NCBI GenBank assembly: GCA_934167685.1
Contig: CAKPLQ010000009.1
Span: 1 to 36,401 of the forward strand
Source of the DNA: an uncultured Clostridia bacterium
Lineage (GTDB): Bacteria > Bacillota > Clostridia > TANB77 > CAG-508
Length of the DNA: 36,401 bases
Direction of reading: 5' to 3'
The notes under the pieces were generated by a model. The model saw nothing but the letters and a program-made list of their open reading frames with translations, was not told the origin of the DNA and ran no database searches. The number at the start of each line of letters is the position of its first letter. Position 1 is the first letter of the stretch. Below are positions 16,200-26,525 of this stretch, piece by piece. The position numbers and the translations under genes were made by a program.

Positions 16200-18111
16200 A
16201 GATGAATCACAATTATTAAGAAGACAAACAATAAAAGAATTAATTGCACCTTCCGGAATAGATGCAAGTAATATTGACCATTTGGAAATAATTTCAAATG
16301 TAAAAAAGTATGCAAGAAGTTTTTTTGTATCTACATTACCAAGAATGTGTACGTTTCCAGAATTATTTAGGGATATGTATTTCTTTGGAGATATAAATAC
16401 GTCAATATATATAAATCCAATACAAGAAGCAAAATCACAAAATGAATTAAATAGAGTAATAAATGAACTTGAAACAGAAAGAATTGTTGCTGCTGATAAA
16501 GGAAATATAAATAGAGAAAGTAACTTAACACAAAAAAGATTTGAAGCAGAACAATTAAGAGATGAAATTGCAGCAGGATTTAATAAATTGTATGAAGCAT
16601 CTGTTATTTCTACAATATTTACATATAATTTAAATGATTTAGATAGACTTACAAAATTACTAGCTACAGAAATGTCAAAATCATTAGTAGGAGTAAAAAC
16701 AGCATGGGCAATGCAAGAAGATGCATTTAAATCAAATTTGCCATTAATGGACGATAAAGTAAAAAAGATGCATACATTTGATAGACGTTCAATGTCAACT
16801 GTATTTCCATTTGTTACATCAGAAGTTGGACATGCTACTGGTATACCACTAGGATTTAACAAACAAACAGGAACGCCAATATTATTTGATAATTTTCATA
16901 GTTCATTAACAAATTATAATATGGTTATATTTGCTAAATCTGGTGCTGGTAAATCTGTAACAATGAAAACCTTAATCAGTAGGTCATCATTATTAATGGG
17001 AATTGAAAGTTTAGCGTTAGACGCTGAAGGCGAATATGAAATTGTAGCTGAATCATTGGGAGGAATAAATGTTGTTCTTAGCCCAACATCAAAAACCATT
17101 ATTAACTTATTTGATATAGAAACAGAAACAGCAAAAGATGAAATAACAGGAAGAGAGAGACAAGTACTAAATGTTGAGAACAAAGTAGAGGACGTAACAC
17201 AGGCATTATTGACAATGGCAAGAGGAAGTACAAGAAGTAAAGATGTAAATGAGTTAACAAAGCAAATTATAGCTGAATCAGTAGCAGAAGAATATGCTGC
17301 TATAGGTATAACAAATAATCCTAATAGTTTGTATGAGGCTTCTAGTAGTTTTAATAGAGGAGATAAACTATATAGAGATAAAAAGAAAATGCCAACAATT
17401 GGTTCATGGTATAAAAGAATACAAGCGAAAGCTCAAGAAAATACAAATGATGATTATAGATTCCATTATAGTTATTTGTTAAAAGTTATGAAACAATATA
17501 TAAGAGAGTATAATGGACAAATGGCATATTTTGATGGACAATCAACATTTGAATTGCTAGAAGGAGCACCATTTATAAACTTAGATATATCACAGTTGGA
17601 AGAAAAATTTGCAAGGCCACTTGCTCAACAAATTCTTTTAACTTGGATTTGGGAAAAGTTTGTTAAGAAAAATAGTGAAGATAGAAGTAAAGCTACAAAG
17701 AAAAGAGTAATAGTAGACGAGGCGTGGATGTTACTTCCATACCCAGAAGCCGTAGACTTTTTGAATACAATGGCTAGACGTGCAAGAAAAAGAAATGTTT
17801 CATTAGCTGTTGTTTCACAGAGATTCCAAGATTTCTATGAAAAGCCAGAAGCACAAGCTGTACTTACATCTTCAGATACAAAGTTATTTTTAGCACAAGA
17901 TAAATCTGAAATACAATATTTAAAAGAAGTATTTAAGTTAAGTGAGGGAGAAGCAGGATTTTTAGTAACTTGTGGAAAAGGTGAAGGTTTATTGAAAGTT
18001 GGAGCAGAATCTGCAATATTGCAAATAACACCTACTCAAAAAGAATTTGAGTTTGTTGAGACAAATTTAAACAAGTTAGTAAAAAATAGATCTAAGAAAA
18101 TTGATTATTAA
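16153..18111 (+). CDS. virB4: VirB4-family T4SS ATPase
   Basis: A 652-aa conjugation-type motor ATPase. Seen: an N-terminal VirB4 domain (about 20-230, with SNVKKYARSFFVSTLPRMCTF), Walker A AKSGAGKS at 261-268, DAEGEYE shortly after, Walker B RVIVDEAW with Asp/Glu near 521-522, and the conserved MARRARKRNVSLAVVSQ segment. Both nucleotide-binding motifs are intact, so the motor is probably active. GGAGGT at 16140-16145 sets the ATG within the previous gene. Known: VirB4 is the one universally conserved T4SS ATPase and powers assembly and transport. Confidence 0.95.
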   Translation: MARKKQQEVERRQQPKDESQLLRRQTIKELIAPSGIDASNIDHLEIISNVKKYARSFFVSTLPRMCTFPELFRDMYFFGDINTSIYINPIQEAKSQNELNRVINELETERIVAADKGNINRESNLTQKRFEAEQLRDEIAAGFNKLYEASVISTIFTYNLNDLDRLTKLLATEMSKSLVGVKTAWAMQEDAFKSNLPLMDDKVKKMHTFDRRSMSTVFPFVTSEVGHATGIPLGFNKQTGTPILFDNFHSSLTNYNMVIFAKSGAGKSVTMKTLISRSSLLMGIESLALDAEGEYEIVAESLGGINVVLSPTSKTIINLFDIETETAKDEITGRERQVLNVENKVEDVTQALLTMARGSTRSKDVNELTKQIIAESVAEEYAAIGITNNPNSLYEASSSFNRGDKLYRDKKKMPTIGSWYKRIQAKAQENTNDDYRFHYSYLLKVMKQYIREYNGQMAYFDGQSTFELLEGAPFINLDISQLEEKFARPLAQQILLTWIWEKFVKKNSEDRSKATKKRVIVDEAWMLLPYPEAVDFLNTMARRARKRNVSLAVVSQRFQDFYEKPEAQAVLTSSDTKLFLAQDKSEIQYLKEVFKLSEGEAGFLVTCGKGEGLLKVGAESAILQITPTQKEFEFVETNLNKLVKNRSKKIDY

Positions 18112-18121
18112 GGAGAAGTCG

Positions 18122-21100
18122 ATGAAGTTTTTTAGAAAGAAAAAGATTTTATTTAAGTTAATACTAACCTTGTGCATTTGTTTATTGTTATGTCCATTTG
18201 TTACTAATAATACATATGTATATGCTGATAATAAAGATGAGGTAAAGGAACATTATAAGGAACATTTAGGAGACGACGGACAAATTAAAGATTATACTAA
18301 TTCTCATGTTGATGGTAATGCATATGTTTTTGAGTTTAAAGATGGTTGTAGTGTTACTGTTAAAGGGACAGATAATCAATATAAATCTACATGGAATATA
18401 AAAATGGGACAAAGTACTAGCCAGGGAACATATGAAGTAGACGGCGATTTGGCGGGAGTAAATGAAAAGAGTAGTGGTTCGAATAGTTCAGATGATGAGG
18501 AATGGTCACCTGCATTAACGGGAGGAAAATTATTAACACCTATTTTTGATTTTTTAATGTCTATAGGCGATGCAATTATGGGAATTTTACAAAAACAAAT
18601 TATGGGAACCTCTGCTGTAATTACAATAGATAGTACTGCTAATTTATTTAAAATGATAGCAGGGATAATTGGAGCTATTATAGCTGTAGGCTTAGTAATT
18701 TTATTAACGGGAGGAATTGCTGCATTTGTTGCTGGCATAGGAGGAGCTATAGGAGGATTCTTGACAGCGGCAGGTACTTCAGGAATCGTTTCTGTAGTGC
18801 TAACAGCAGCTATGTTAGGTGCTGGGTTTAAAGGATATAATATTGCAACATCTATTTTTTCTGCAGCTCTTTTGCCAGATATTACAGTTTTTCCAACTTA
18901 TTCGATAAGTCCAGAAGAAATATTTGAGGGAAGATTGTTAATTTTTGATGTTAATTTCTTTAATCCAAAGACTTTGAAAGTACATTTAAGTAGTGATAAA
19001 GATGATTATTCACACGATAAAAATGAAGCGGATTATGACAGCAAAACTGATGGAAAAATATATTACTATTACTATGAAGGAAATGATGGAAAGCCTGTAA
19101 TAACTTCTAAGCAAAATACAGCATTACAATTAAGTGCAGTAATTTCAAGTTGGTATTATGCTATTAGAAATTTTGCACTGGTTATGATGATGTTAATTTT
19201 GATTTATGTTGGTATTAGAATGATGATTTCAAGTGTTGCTGCAGAGAAATCAAAATACAAGAAAATGTTAGGCGATTGGGTTATATCTATGTGTTTAGTA
19301 TTTTTGTTGCATTATATAATGGTATTTCTTGTAAATATAAATGAGAATATTGTTGAATTAGTTGACAAGGCCACAGATAAAAATACTTATGCAATCGCTT
19401 TAGATAAAATAGATAAAAAGGACAGATTGGTAAATGAAATAGTAAAAAGTAAGAATATTGAATTAATGCAAGGGCTTGTTGATGCAGACAATAATGTTGT
19501 ATACGATTCTAACGGTGAGAAAGTTGGGGGAGAACCGGTTAGATTTATATGGCCTACTAATTTACTTGGGCAAATTAGAATGATGGCACAAATGCAGGAT
19601 GGTAGTGTTGAATATTTAGGGTATTCAATTGCATTTTTAGCTTTAGTTTTCTATACATTGTTTTTTGCTGTTACATATTTAAAAAGGGTTATATATATGG
19701 CATTTTTAACTGTTATAGCACCATTAGTTGCAATGACATACTCTATTGACAAAATGGCGGATGGAAGAGCACAAGCTTTTAATATGTGGTTTAAAGAGTA
19801 TATATTTAACTTATTAATACAACCGGTGCATTTGTTATTATATATGTTGTTAATTAATATGGCATTTGAATTGGCTGGTCAAAATATTATTTATACACTA
19901 GTGGCAATAGGATTTATGATGCCTGCTGAAAAATTAATAAGGTCAATGTTTGGATTAGATAAGGCCAAAACTCCAGGTTTCCTTGGCGGTGCTACAGGAG
20001 CTGCTTTAACTATGAGTGCATTGCAAAGTTTAGATAGATTTGCAGGAAAAGGTCCAGGAGGCAAAAAACTTCCAGGAAAGGGAACAAATAGAAATGATGA
20101 CAACGATCCAGATGGAATTTATAGTAGGGGAGCTGATTCAGGTCATGGAGGATTGAGACAATTACTAAGAGGAGGAAATAATGAAGAAAATCCACCGGTT
20201 AATACTGTTATAGCTCAGCAAGGCAATCAATCATCTAGTGAGCAACAGAATAGTGATAACCAATCTGTTGACAGTCAAATTAATCCGCCAGTTATTGATT
20301 CGCGAATAAATCAAGTTAATCCACCACAAGATGAGTCTACTATAAATCAACCAGAAAATTTGCCTAGTCAAAGAGAAGAAGAAGATAATAGTCATCAGTT
20401 GGATATAGTAAAATTTGCAAATAGAAAAAGAAAAGACTTGGTTGAATGGGGAAAGGCTTATAAAAGAATTACTGGTGATAATCTTAGAAAAAATGTATTT
20501 AGCAAAACTGCGGTAAAAAGAGCAGTGAAAACTGCTGTACCTAAAACATTAAAGGGGGGAGCAAGATTTACTGGAGCAGCATTAGGGGCTGGTATAGGTC
20601 TTGCTGCTGGTATTACGTCTGGAGACCCTAATACTGCATTAAAAAATGTTGGATTAGGTATGTCTGCAGGACATTCTATAGGAACTGGAGTTGCTAATGG
20701 AATGTCAACAGCTTCAGATAATTACAAAAATGCTAGAGTAGAATATGAAAAAGAAAGATATGGAGAAGATTATGATAAGTATAAAAAAGAGCAAGCTGAT
20801 AAAAAATTCAAAAAAGATGATGAAGCTAGAAAACTTTATGCAAATGCTTTTTCTAAGGAGCTAAGAGAAGCTGTACCAGGTAAAGAAAGAAAGCAAAAAT
20901 TAGATACCATTATGGCAGAAGCTTGTAAGTATAGGGCCGAAGGAGTAACAGATAATGAAATGATAATAAACGCAATGAAATTAGATACAAGAGATAAAGC
21001 TTCAAGAGATAGTATTGCTGCAGCAATGATAGCTACTAAGTCTAAAGACCTTAAAGCAGTAAAAGAATATAAGAAAGATTATTTAGATAAATATGTTAAT

Positions 21101-21163
21101 TCTACAAGGTCAGATAATATAACTAAAAATGCAATGAAACTAGCAGGATTTTCATTAGAATAG
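18122..21163 (+). CDS. VirB6/TrbL-like polytopic channel protein
   Basis: About 1013 aa from the ATG at 18122 (AAGGAG at 18110-18115); an upstream in-frame TTG at 18101 overlaps virB4 and lies before this site. Seen: a signal-like N-terminus (about 1-35), an extracellular segment, Gly/Ala-rich helices at about 178-240, further membrane helices near 350, 383, 498, 523, 562 and 589, and a cytoplasmic tail of about 390 residues with a Gln/Asn/Pro-rich stretch followed by a basic helical domain. Residues 362-385 (GIRMMISSVAAEKSKYKKM) echo the pilin turn. Known: VirB6/TrbL forms the membrane channel. Last gene of the locus, followed by a terminator. Confidence 0.85.
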   Translation: MKFFRKKKILFKLILTLCICLLLCPFVTNNTYVYADNKDEVKEHYKEHLGDDGQIKDYTNSHVDGNAYVFEFKDGCSVTVKGTDNQYKSTWNIKMGQSTSQGTYEVDGDLAGVNEKSSGSNSSDDEEWSPALTGGKLLTPIFDFLMSIGDAIMGILQKQIMGTSAVITIDSTANLFKMIAGIIGAIIAVGLVILLTGGIAAFVAGIGGAIGGFLTAAGTSGIVSVVLTAAMLGAGFKGYNIATSIFSAALLPDITVFPTYSISPEEIFEGRLLIFDVNFFNPKTLKVHLSSDKDDYSHDKNEADYDSKTDGKIYYYYYEGNDGKPVITSKQNTALQLSAVISSWYYAIRNFALVMMMLILIYVGIRMMISSVAAEKSKYKKMLGDWVISMCLVFLLHYIMVFLVNINENIVELVDKATDKNTYAIALDKIDKKDRLVNEIVKSKNIELMQGLVDADNNVVYDSNGEKVGGEPVRFIWPTNLLGQIRMMAQMQDGSVEYLGYSIAFLALVFYTLFFAVTYLKRVIYMAFLTVIAPLVAMTYSIDKMADGRAQAFNMWFKEYIFNLLIQPVHLLLYMLLINMAFELAGQNIIYTLVAIGFMMPAEKLIRSMFGLDKAKTPGFLGGATGAALTMSALQSLDRFAGKGPGGKKLPGKGTNRNDDNDPDGIYSRGADSGHGGLRQLLRGGNNEENPPVNTVIAQQGNQSSSEQQNSDNQSVDSQINPPVIDSRINQVNPPQDESTINQPENLPSQREEEDNSHQLDIVKFANRKRKDLVEWGKAYKRITGDNLRKNVFSKTAVKRAVKTAVPKTLKGGARFTGAALGAGIGLAAGITSGDPNTALKNVGLGMSAGHSIGTGVANGMSTASDNYKNARVEYEKERYGEDYDKYKKEQADKKFKKDDEARKLYANAFSKELREAVPGKERKQKLDTIMAEACKYRAEGVTDNEMIINAMKLDTRDKASRDSIAAAMIATKSKDLKAVKEYKKDYLDKYVNSTRSDNITKNAMKLAGFSLE

Positions 21164-21171
21164 ATAAAAGA

Positions 21172-21217
21172 AAAGAGATAAATTCGTATAAAAGTACATT
21201 TGAATTTATCTCTTTTT
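21172..21217 (+). terminator. Terminator closing the secretion locus
   Basis: AAAGAGATAAATTC (21172-21185) pairs perfectly with GAATTTATCTCTTT (21202-21215), 16-base loop, T-run to 21217. Confidence 0.9.
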
Positions 21218-21227
21218 ATGTTATAAT
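21200..21227 (+). promoter_or_regulatory. Promoter of the ABC exporter, overlapping the terminator
   Basis: TTGAAT (21200-21205), 16-base spacer, TATAAT (21222-21227) with an extended TG at 21219-21220. Its -35 lies in the right arm of the preceding terminator. Confidence 0.6.
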
Positions 21228-21262
21228 AAATAAAAACTAAGTTCATTAGGAGGAAAACATGT

Positions 21263-21988
21263 ATGATAACAATAAAAAATGTTACAAAATCATATGATAA
21301 AAAAAATAAAATAATAGAAAATCTAAATTTAGAAATACAAGATGGAGAAATATTTGGATTTTTAGGACCGAATGGAGCTGGAAAATCAACAACAATAAAG
21401 ATGATAACAGGAATATTAGATATTGATGAGGGTGAGATTTTAATAAATAATAATTCTATTAAAACAAATCCAATTGAAGCTAAAAAATGTTTTGGATATG
21501 TTCCAGATAGTCCTGATATGTTTTTACGTTTAAAGGGAATTGAATATTTGAATTTTATGGCAGATATGTATGATATAAGTTTAGAAGAAAGAAAGAAAAG
21601 AATTGAAAAATTAACAAACCTATTTGAAATAAATGATGTATTAAATAATAAAATTCAAAGTTATTCTCATGGAATGAGGCAAAAAATAGTAATAATAGGT
21701 TCATTATTGCACAATCCTCAAAACTGGATAATAGATGAGCCTATGACTGGTTTAGACCCTAAGTCAACATATGAATTAAAGCAAATAATGAAAAGTATTA
21801 CGGAACAAAATCATGCTGTATTTTTTTCAACACATATATTGGATGTAGCAGAAAAATTATGTGATAGAATTGCAATAATAAATAAAGGAAAAATATTATT
21901 TGTTGGAACTATAGAAGAAATGAGAGAAGAATTAAAAGAAAATAAATCATTAGAAGAATTATATATGGAGATAACAGAAAATGATTAA
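21263..21988 (+). CDS. ABC transporter ATP-binding protein (ABC-2 type exporter)
   Basis: A 241-aa ATPase subunit. Seen: Walker A GPNGAGKST, the Q-loop region, signature SHGMRQK (a variant of LSGGQ common in ABC-2 exporters), Walker B WIIDEP, D-loop GLDP and H-loop STHIL. AGGAGG at 21248-21253 sets the ATG at 21263; an ATG at 21259 is out of frame. Overlaps its permease by 8 bases. Substrate cannot be read from sequence. Confidence 0.93.
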   Translation: MITIKNVTKSYDKKNKIIENLNLEIQDGEIFGFLGPNGAGKSTTIKMITGILDIDEGEILINNNSIKTNPIEAKKCFGYVPDSPDMFLRLKGIEYLNFMADMYDISLEERKKRIEKLTNLFEINDVLNNKIQSYSHGMRQKIVIIGSLLHNPQNWIIDEPMTGLDPKSTYELKQIMKSITEQNHAVFFSTHILDVAEKLCDRIAIINKGKILFVGTIEEMREELKENKSLEELYMEITEND

Positions 21989-23678
21989 TAAAATAATGAA
22001 ATTATCGAAAATTTTTATTAAAGATTATTTTGAAAATTTATATATATTTAATAAAGATACAAAAAAAATTAATAAAAAATCTAAATTTACATGGCTATTG
22101 ATTATTACTATAATTGCAATTGGATATATAAGTATAAAAATAATAGAGGAATTATATAAAAATGGACAAGAAATATTATTTTTAAAAATATATTTTCCTA
22201 TATTAGCCACTGCGTTTATGTTTCAAGCAATTTTAGTATGTTGTAATGTATTCTTTTTTTCAAAAGATTTAGAATATATACTGCCATTGCCAATAAAACC
22301 GATAGAATTATTAATAGCAAAATTTAATAATGTAGTTTGTATTACATATGGAATGGAAGCAATTTTTTTAGTAATTCCATTATTAATGTATGGAATAATT
22401 ACTGTAAAAACAATAATGTACTATTTGGCTATGATTCTTGTATTAATAATATTTCCGATATTTTTAGTAATATTGATTAGTATAATAATGTTATTTATAA
22501 TGCAATTAACAAAATTTATAAAAAATAAAGATATATTTCAAATATTAATTATTACTACTTTATCATTTATTATTACATTTGCAGAGATATATATTTTTAA
22601 TTCAATATTTAGAGAAGATATAATAAATATTGAAACTAGTAATGATACAATAGAAAATATGAATTTTAATTTAGAAATATTTAATAATAAAATAGATAAA
22701 TTAAATAATTATTTTATAATTATTAATCCGTGTATTAATTTATTAAGTGAATTAAAAATAATAAATATATTAAAAGAATTAATTAAATTAATAATAATTA
22801 ATTTAATAGGATTTATTTTATTTATATTATTAGGAAAAATATTATATTTAAAAAATTTATTAAAAAATATTGCATATATTAATAAAAAGAAAAATAATAA
22901 AAAAATAATAAAAAATAAATATAAAAAAAATAAAATAATAAAATCATATATAAAAAATGAATTAAAAAAAATAATAAAAAATCCAACATTTTTTATTCAA
23001 GGTATTTTTCAATATATTTTTATAATAATAATTTTATTATTAATTATTAATTTATTATTTCCAGTAATATTACAAACAGTTAATGAAAGTGATGGAATTA
23101 ATAAAATTGGAAAAAATGATTTATATTTACAATCTATATGTATAATATTAATAATAATGCAAATAATTTTTATGTTTGAGAATTTATCAAGAACCGCTGT
23201 TTCTAGAGAGGGAAAAAATGCAGTAGTGATGAAGTATATACCAGTACCATTATTTAAACAATTTATATGGAAAAATATTCCTGCAATCTTTATTAATAGT
23301 ATTGCTATAATAGGGATGGGAGTAGTAATAAATAAAAATATAAATAATATTTCTTGGATATTTTATGTGATAACTATTCTGCAGGCAATGATATTAAATA
23401 TAATTAATTGTTTTGTTATGACGATTGTTGATTTAAAAAAACCAAATTTAGATTGGATAACAGAGACATCTGTATTTAAGGATAATGGAAATAAATTATA
23501 TCAATATGTATTGACTATTATAATTGTATTAATATTAATGTATTTTACTAAAATATTTAATGGAATAAATATTTTATTTTCTCTTTGCATAATGACGGGA
23601 ATATTAATTTTAATATTAATTTTATTAATTATATATATAAAGAAAAATATAAATAAATTATTTAAAAAAATATATTAA
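21981..23678 (+). CDS. ABC exporter permease
   Basis: A 565-aa polytopic membrane protein with roughly a dozen hydrophobic segments, a long Ile/Asn/Lys-rich cytoplasmic stretch (about 285-335) and a short extracellular loop near 355-385. It follows its ATPase with an 8-base overlap. The family is the large putative ABC-2 exporter permease type. It is noticeably more AT-rich than the genes before it, with Ile, Asn and Lys dominating, and borders the AT-rich repeat region. Substrate unknown. Confidence 0.85.
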   Translation: MINKIMKLSKIFIKDYFENLYIFNKDTKKINKKSKFTWLLIITIIAIGYISIKIIEELYKNGQEILFLKIYFPILATAFMFQAILVCCNVFFFSKDLEYILPLPIKPIELLIAKFNNVVCITYGMEAIFLVIPLLMYGIITVKTIMYYLAMILVLIIFPIFLVILISIIMLFIMQLTKFIKNKDIFQILIITTLSFIITFAEIYIFNSIFREDIINIETSNDTIENMNFNLEIFNNKIDKLNNYFIIINPCINLLSELKIINILKELIKLIIINLIGFILFILLGKILYLKNLLKNIAYINKKKNNKKIIKNKYKKNKIIKSYIKNELKKIIKNPTFFIQGIFQYIFIIIILLLIINLLFPVILQTVNESDGINKIGKNDLYLQSICIILIIMQIIFMFENLSRTAVSREGKNAVVMKYIPVPLFKQFIWKNIPAIFINSIAIIGMGVVINKNINNISWIFYVITILQAMILNIINCFVMTIVDLKKPNLDWITETSVFKDNGNKLYQYVLTIIIVLILMYFTKIFNGINILFSLCIMTGILILILILLIIYIKKNINKLFKKIY

Positions 23679-23683
23679 TTTTT

Positions 23684-23729
23684 AACTAGGTGTAATTAAA
23701 ATATTTAATTATACTTAGTTTTTTATTTT
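23684..23729 (+). terminator. Terminator after the ABC exporter
   Basis: AACTAGGTGTAATTA (23684-23698) pairs with TAATTATACTTAGTT (23706-23720) with two G-U pairs, followed by a T-rich tract. Confidence 0.88.
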
Positions 23730-23781
23730 AGTTCTAAATAATAAAGTATATTAATATATTGGAGTAGACAAGGAGGTAAAA

Positions 23782-24315
23782 ATGAAAAAGAAAAGAATTA
23801 TATCTATAATAAGTTTATTATTAATAATATTAATGGTCTTTATTATTTATAAAAATATAAATATTGTTAAAAAAGAAAATAATGAATATCAAGACTATAC
23901 ACCACAAGAAGAAATATCAGATGAGCAAGCTATGCAAACAAAGGTGATATTATATTTTGAAAATATAGAAACAGGAGAATTGGATTCAGAAATTAGACTA
24001 ATTGAAGCAAATAAATTAATAAAAGAGCCAGAAAAAGAAATAATGAATTTATTAATAAAAGGTCCACAAAGTTCTAATTTAAAAAAATTAATTCCAGATG
24101 GAACAGTAATACATGATATTAATATTAAAAATTCTTGTGCAGAAATAAATTTGTCTAATGAGTTTTTGGAATTAGGAGATGAAAAAAATAAATTAAAAAT
24201 AATTAATAGTATAGTAAATACTTTGACAAATTTAAAAGAAATTAATTCGGTTAAATTTTTAATTAATGGAGAAACAAATGAAAAGCTACCAGACACATAT
24301 GTAAAAGCAAATTAA
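23782..24315 (+). CDS. GerMN-domain membrane-anchored protein
   Basis: A 177-aa protein with an N-terminal membrane segment (about 5-25) and a GerMN-type domain from about 52 to the end: KVILYFENIETGELDSEIRLIEA, EIMNLLIKGP, LIPDGTVIHDINIKNSCAEINLSNEF, SIVNTLTNLKEINSVKFLINGE. Known: GerMN domains occur in spore germination protein GerM and in lipoproteins near cell-wall enzymes. There is no lipobox Cys, so anchoring is by the helix. AAGGAGGT at 23771-23778 sets the ATG. It appears monocistronic. It probably acts at the envelope; a link to spores is inference. Confidence 0.85.
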   Translation: MKKKRIISIISLLLIILMVFIIYKNINIVKKENNEYQDYTPQEEISDEQAMQTKVILYFENIETGELDSEIRLIEANKLIKEPEKEIMNLLIKGPQSSNLKKLIPDGTVIHDINIKNSCAEINLSNEFLELGDEKNKLKIINSIVNTLTNLKEINSVKFLINGETNEKLPDTYVKAN

Positions 24316-24610
24316 TTTAAATAATATTTTTAAATAATTTTATATAAAATATATAGTAAATATTATTTAAATTAATTAATATAGAAAAATAAATAATAAA
24401 AAATTAATATAATTAAATAAATAAAAAATAATAAGAATTTTATGTATTTAATATATATTTATTTTTATTATAGATGCTGTAGAAAATTATTTAAAAATAA
24501 AGTAATTTATTTATATAAAAAAATATATATTAAATTTAAATTAATTGGTAATAATTAATAATATATAGTAAATAATATTTTTAATAAAAAATAATTAAAA
24601 TAAATAGCTA

Positions 24611-24645
24611 AATAAATCTTTCAATTTTTGTTAGATTTATTTTTT
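24611..24645 (+). terminator. Terminator-like hairpin in block X, copy 1
   Basis: AATAAATCT (24611-24619) pairs with AGATTTATT (24633-24641) followed by a T-run. The same element recurs in X copy 2. Confidence 0.5.
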
Positions 24646-24899
24646 ATGGAATTTTTTAATAAAAATAAAATAATAGTAATAATAATTTTTTATTAATTTA
24701 AATATTATTTTTAAATAAATTCATATAAAAATATATTAAAATTAATTAATTAATAATAACCAATAATATAAATGTAGTAATTATTATAAAGAATAAATAT
24801 TAAATAAAAATTAATTAAAAAAATAATACAATTAAAAATATATAATAAATATTAATAAAAATTAATTAATATAAAAAATAAATAAAATATTAATAAAAT

Positions 24900-25200
24900 A
24901 AAAAATATTATAAAATTTCTATAAAGTGGGTAATACCTTGAATGAGAAATTTTAATAATTATAGATGGATATTTAATAATATTAAAATGATAGAAGAGAA
25001 TAAAAACACTTACAATATTTTCCTGCATAAAAATCCTAAAAGACGTGAAATATAAGAAAATTAGAAGTTAAGAAAAGAAAAAATTATCTAAAAAGTATTC
25101 AGAATAGGCTGATTAAAATTAGATAATAAAAAAAGGAGTTGAATATAAAAAAACATGATATTAGGTTCTTTTTAATAGAGGATTAATTAAAAATTTATAT
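24900..25200. repeat. Block Y, copy 1
   Basis: Starts with a region also found in copy 3 (TATAAAATTTCTATAAAGTG near 24909), then a TTAATAATATTAA palindrome, the core at 25008-25024, and a downstream part ending in GAAGTTAAG (25065-25073). ATTTTC in the core can pair with GAAAAT downstream, and CTTAC with GTTAAG (one bulge). Confidence 0.75.
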
Positions 25201-25437
25201 TAAAAACATACGTTTATTTTATAATAATAAAAATATAATAAAAAATTATATCATTAAATAAATAAAAAAATAATAAGGATTTTATTTATATATTTATTTC
25301 TATTATAGAGACTATAGAAAAGTATTAAAAAATAAAGTAATTTATTTATACAAAAGAAAAAATATATTAAATTTAAATAATTGATAATAATTAATAATAT
25401 ATAGTAAATAATATTTTTAATAAAAAATAAATAGTTA

Positions 25438-25472
25438 AATAAATCTTTCAATTTTTGTTAGATTTATTTTTT
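25438..25472 (+). terminator. Terminator-like hairpin in block X, copy 2
   Basis: AATAAATCT (25438-25446) pairs with AGATTTATT (25460-25468) followed by a T-run, repeating the copy-1 element including its loop. Confidence 0.5.
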
Positions 25473-25624
25473 ATGGAATTCTTTAATAAAAATAAAATAA
25501 TAGTAATAATAATTTTTTATTTAAGTTAAAGATTATTTTCAAATAAATTTCTATAAAAATATATTATAGAAATTTATTAATTTTAATAAAAATAATATAA
25601 AAATAATTAAGAAAAATATAGAGT

Positions 25625-25920
25625 AATATAAAATTTTATAAAATATGGGGTATCCATGAATCAAATACTATAGTAATCATAAAGTATTATTTAATAATAC
25701 TAGAATGATAAAAGATAATAAAAACACTTACAATATTTTCCTCAATTAAAGTCCTAAAAGATATGAAATATAAGAAAATTAGAAGTTAAGAAAAGGAAAA
25801 ATCGTCTAAAAATTATTTAGAATAAGCTGATTAAAATTAGATAATAAAAAAAAGAAGTTGAATATAAAAAAATGACATGAGTTTTTTTAATAAAGTATTA
25901 ATTGAAAATTATAGTAAAAA
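25625..25920. repeat. Block Y, copy 2
   Basis: Core at 25726-25742. The upstream hairpin here is stronger than in copy 1: AGTATTAT and ATAATACT around loop TTA. Downstream it is close to copy 1 for about 110 bases, with scattered substitutions. Confidence 0.75.
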
Positions 25921-26284
25921 TATATAATTATTTTATAATAATAAAATAATTTACTTATATTAAGTAAACTATATATTAAATTTAAATTAATCAGTAATAA
26001 TTAATAATACATAATAAATAATATTTTTAATTAAAACAAATAATAAAATAAATTTGTATTGATAATAAATTGTTTATTTAATTTAAATATTTTTAAAATA
26101 AATTTATATAAAAATATATTTAAATTAAATTAGCCAATAATAAACAATAATATAAATATAATAATAAATATTATTATAAAAAATAAAAATTAATTTTAAT
26201 AAATATTGCAATTAAAAATATATAATAAATATTAATTAAAATTAATTAATATAAAAAAATAAATAAGAATATTAATAAAATATA

Positions 26285-26525
26285 TAATATTATAAAATTT
26301 CTATAAAGTGGGAAATACCTTAAATAAAAAATTTTAATAATTATTGATGATTATTTAATAATATTAAAATGATAAAAAATAATAAAAAATAATAAAAGCA
26401 CTTACAATATTTTCCTTTATTAAAGTCCTAAAAGATATGAAATATAAGAAAACTACAAGTTAAGAAAAAAGAAGAATAGATAAGAACTATTTTGAGTAAG
26501 CTGATTTAAATTAAATAATAAAAAA
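26285..26525. repeat. Block Y, copy 3
   Basis: Core at 26400-26416. The left part is nearly identical to copy 1; the right part diverges after AAGTTAAG (26457-26464). Confidence 0.7.

Noticed and set aside
16053..16862. Minus-strand ORF of 269 aa across the TraC-like/virB4 junction
   Set aside because: Overlaps two well-supported plus-strand genes, and its composition (Ser, Phe, Leu, Ile, Asn) is that of an antisense frame.
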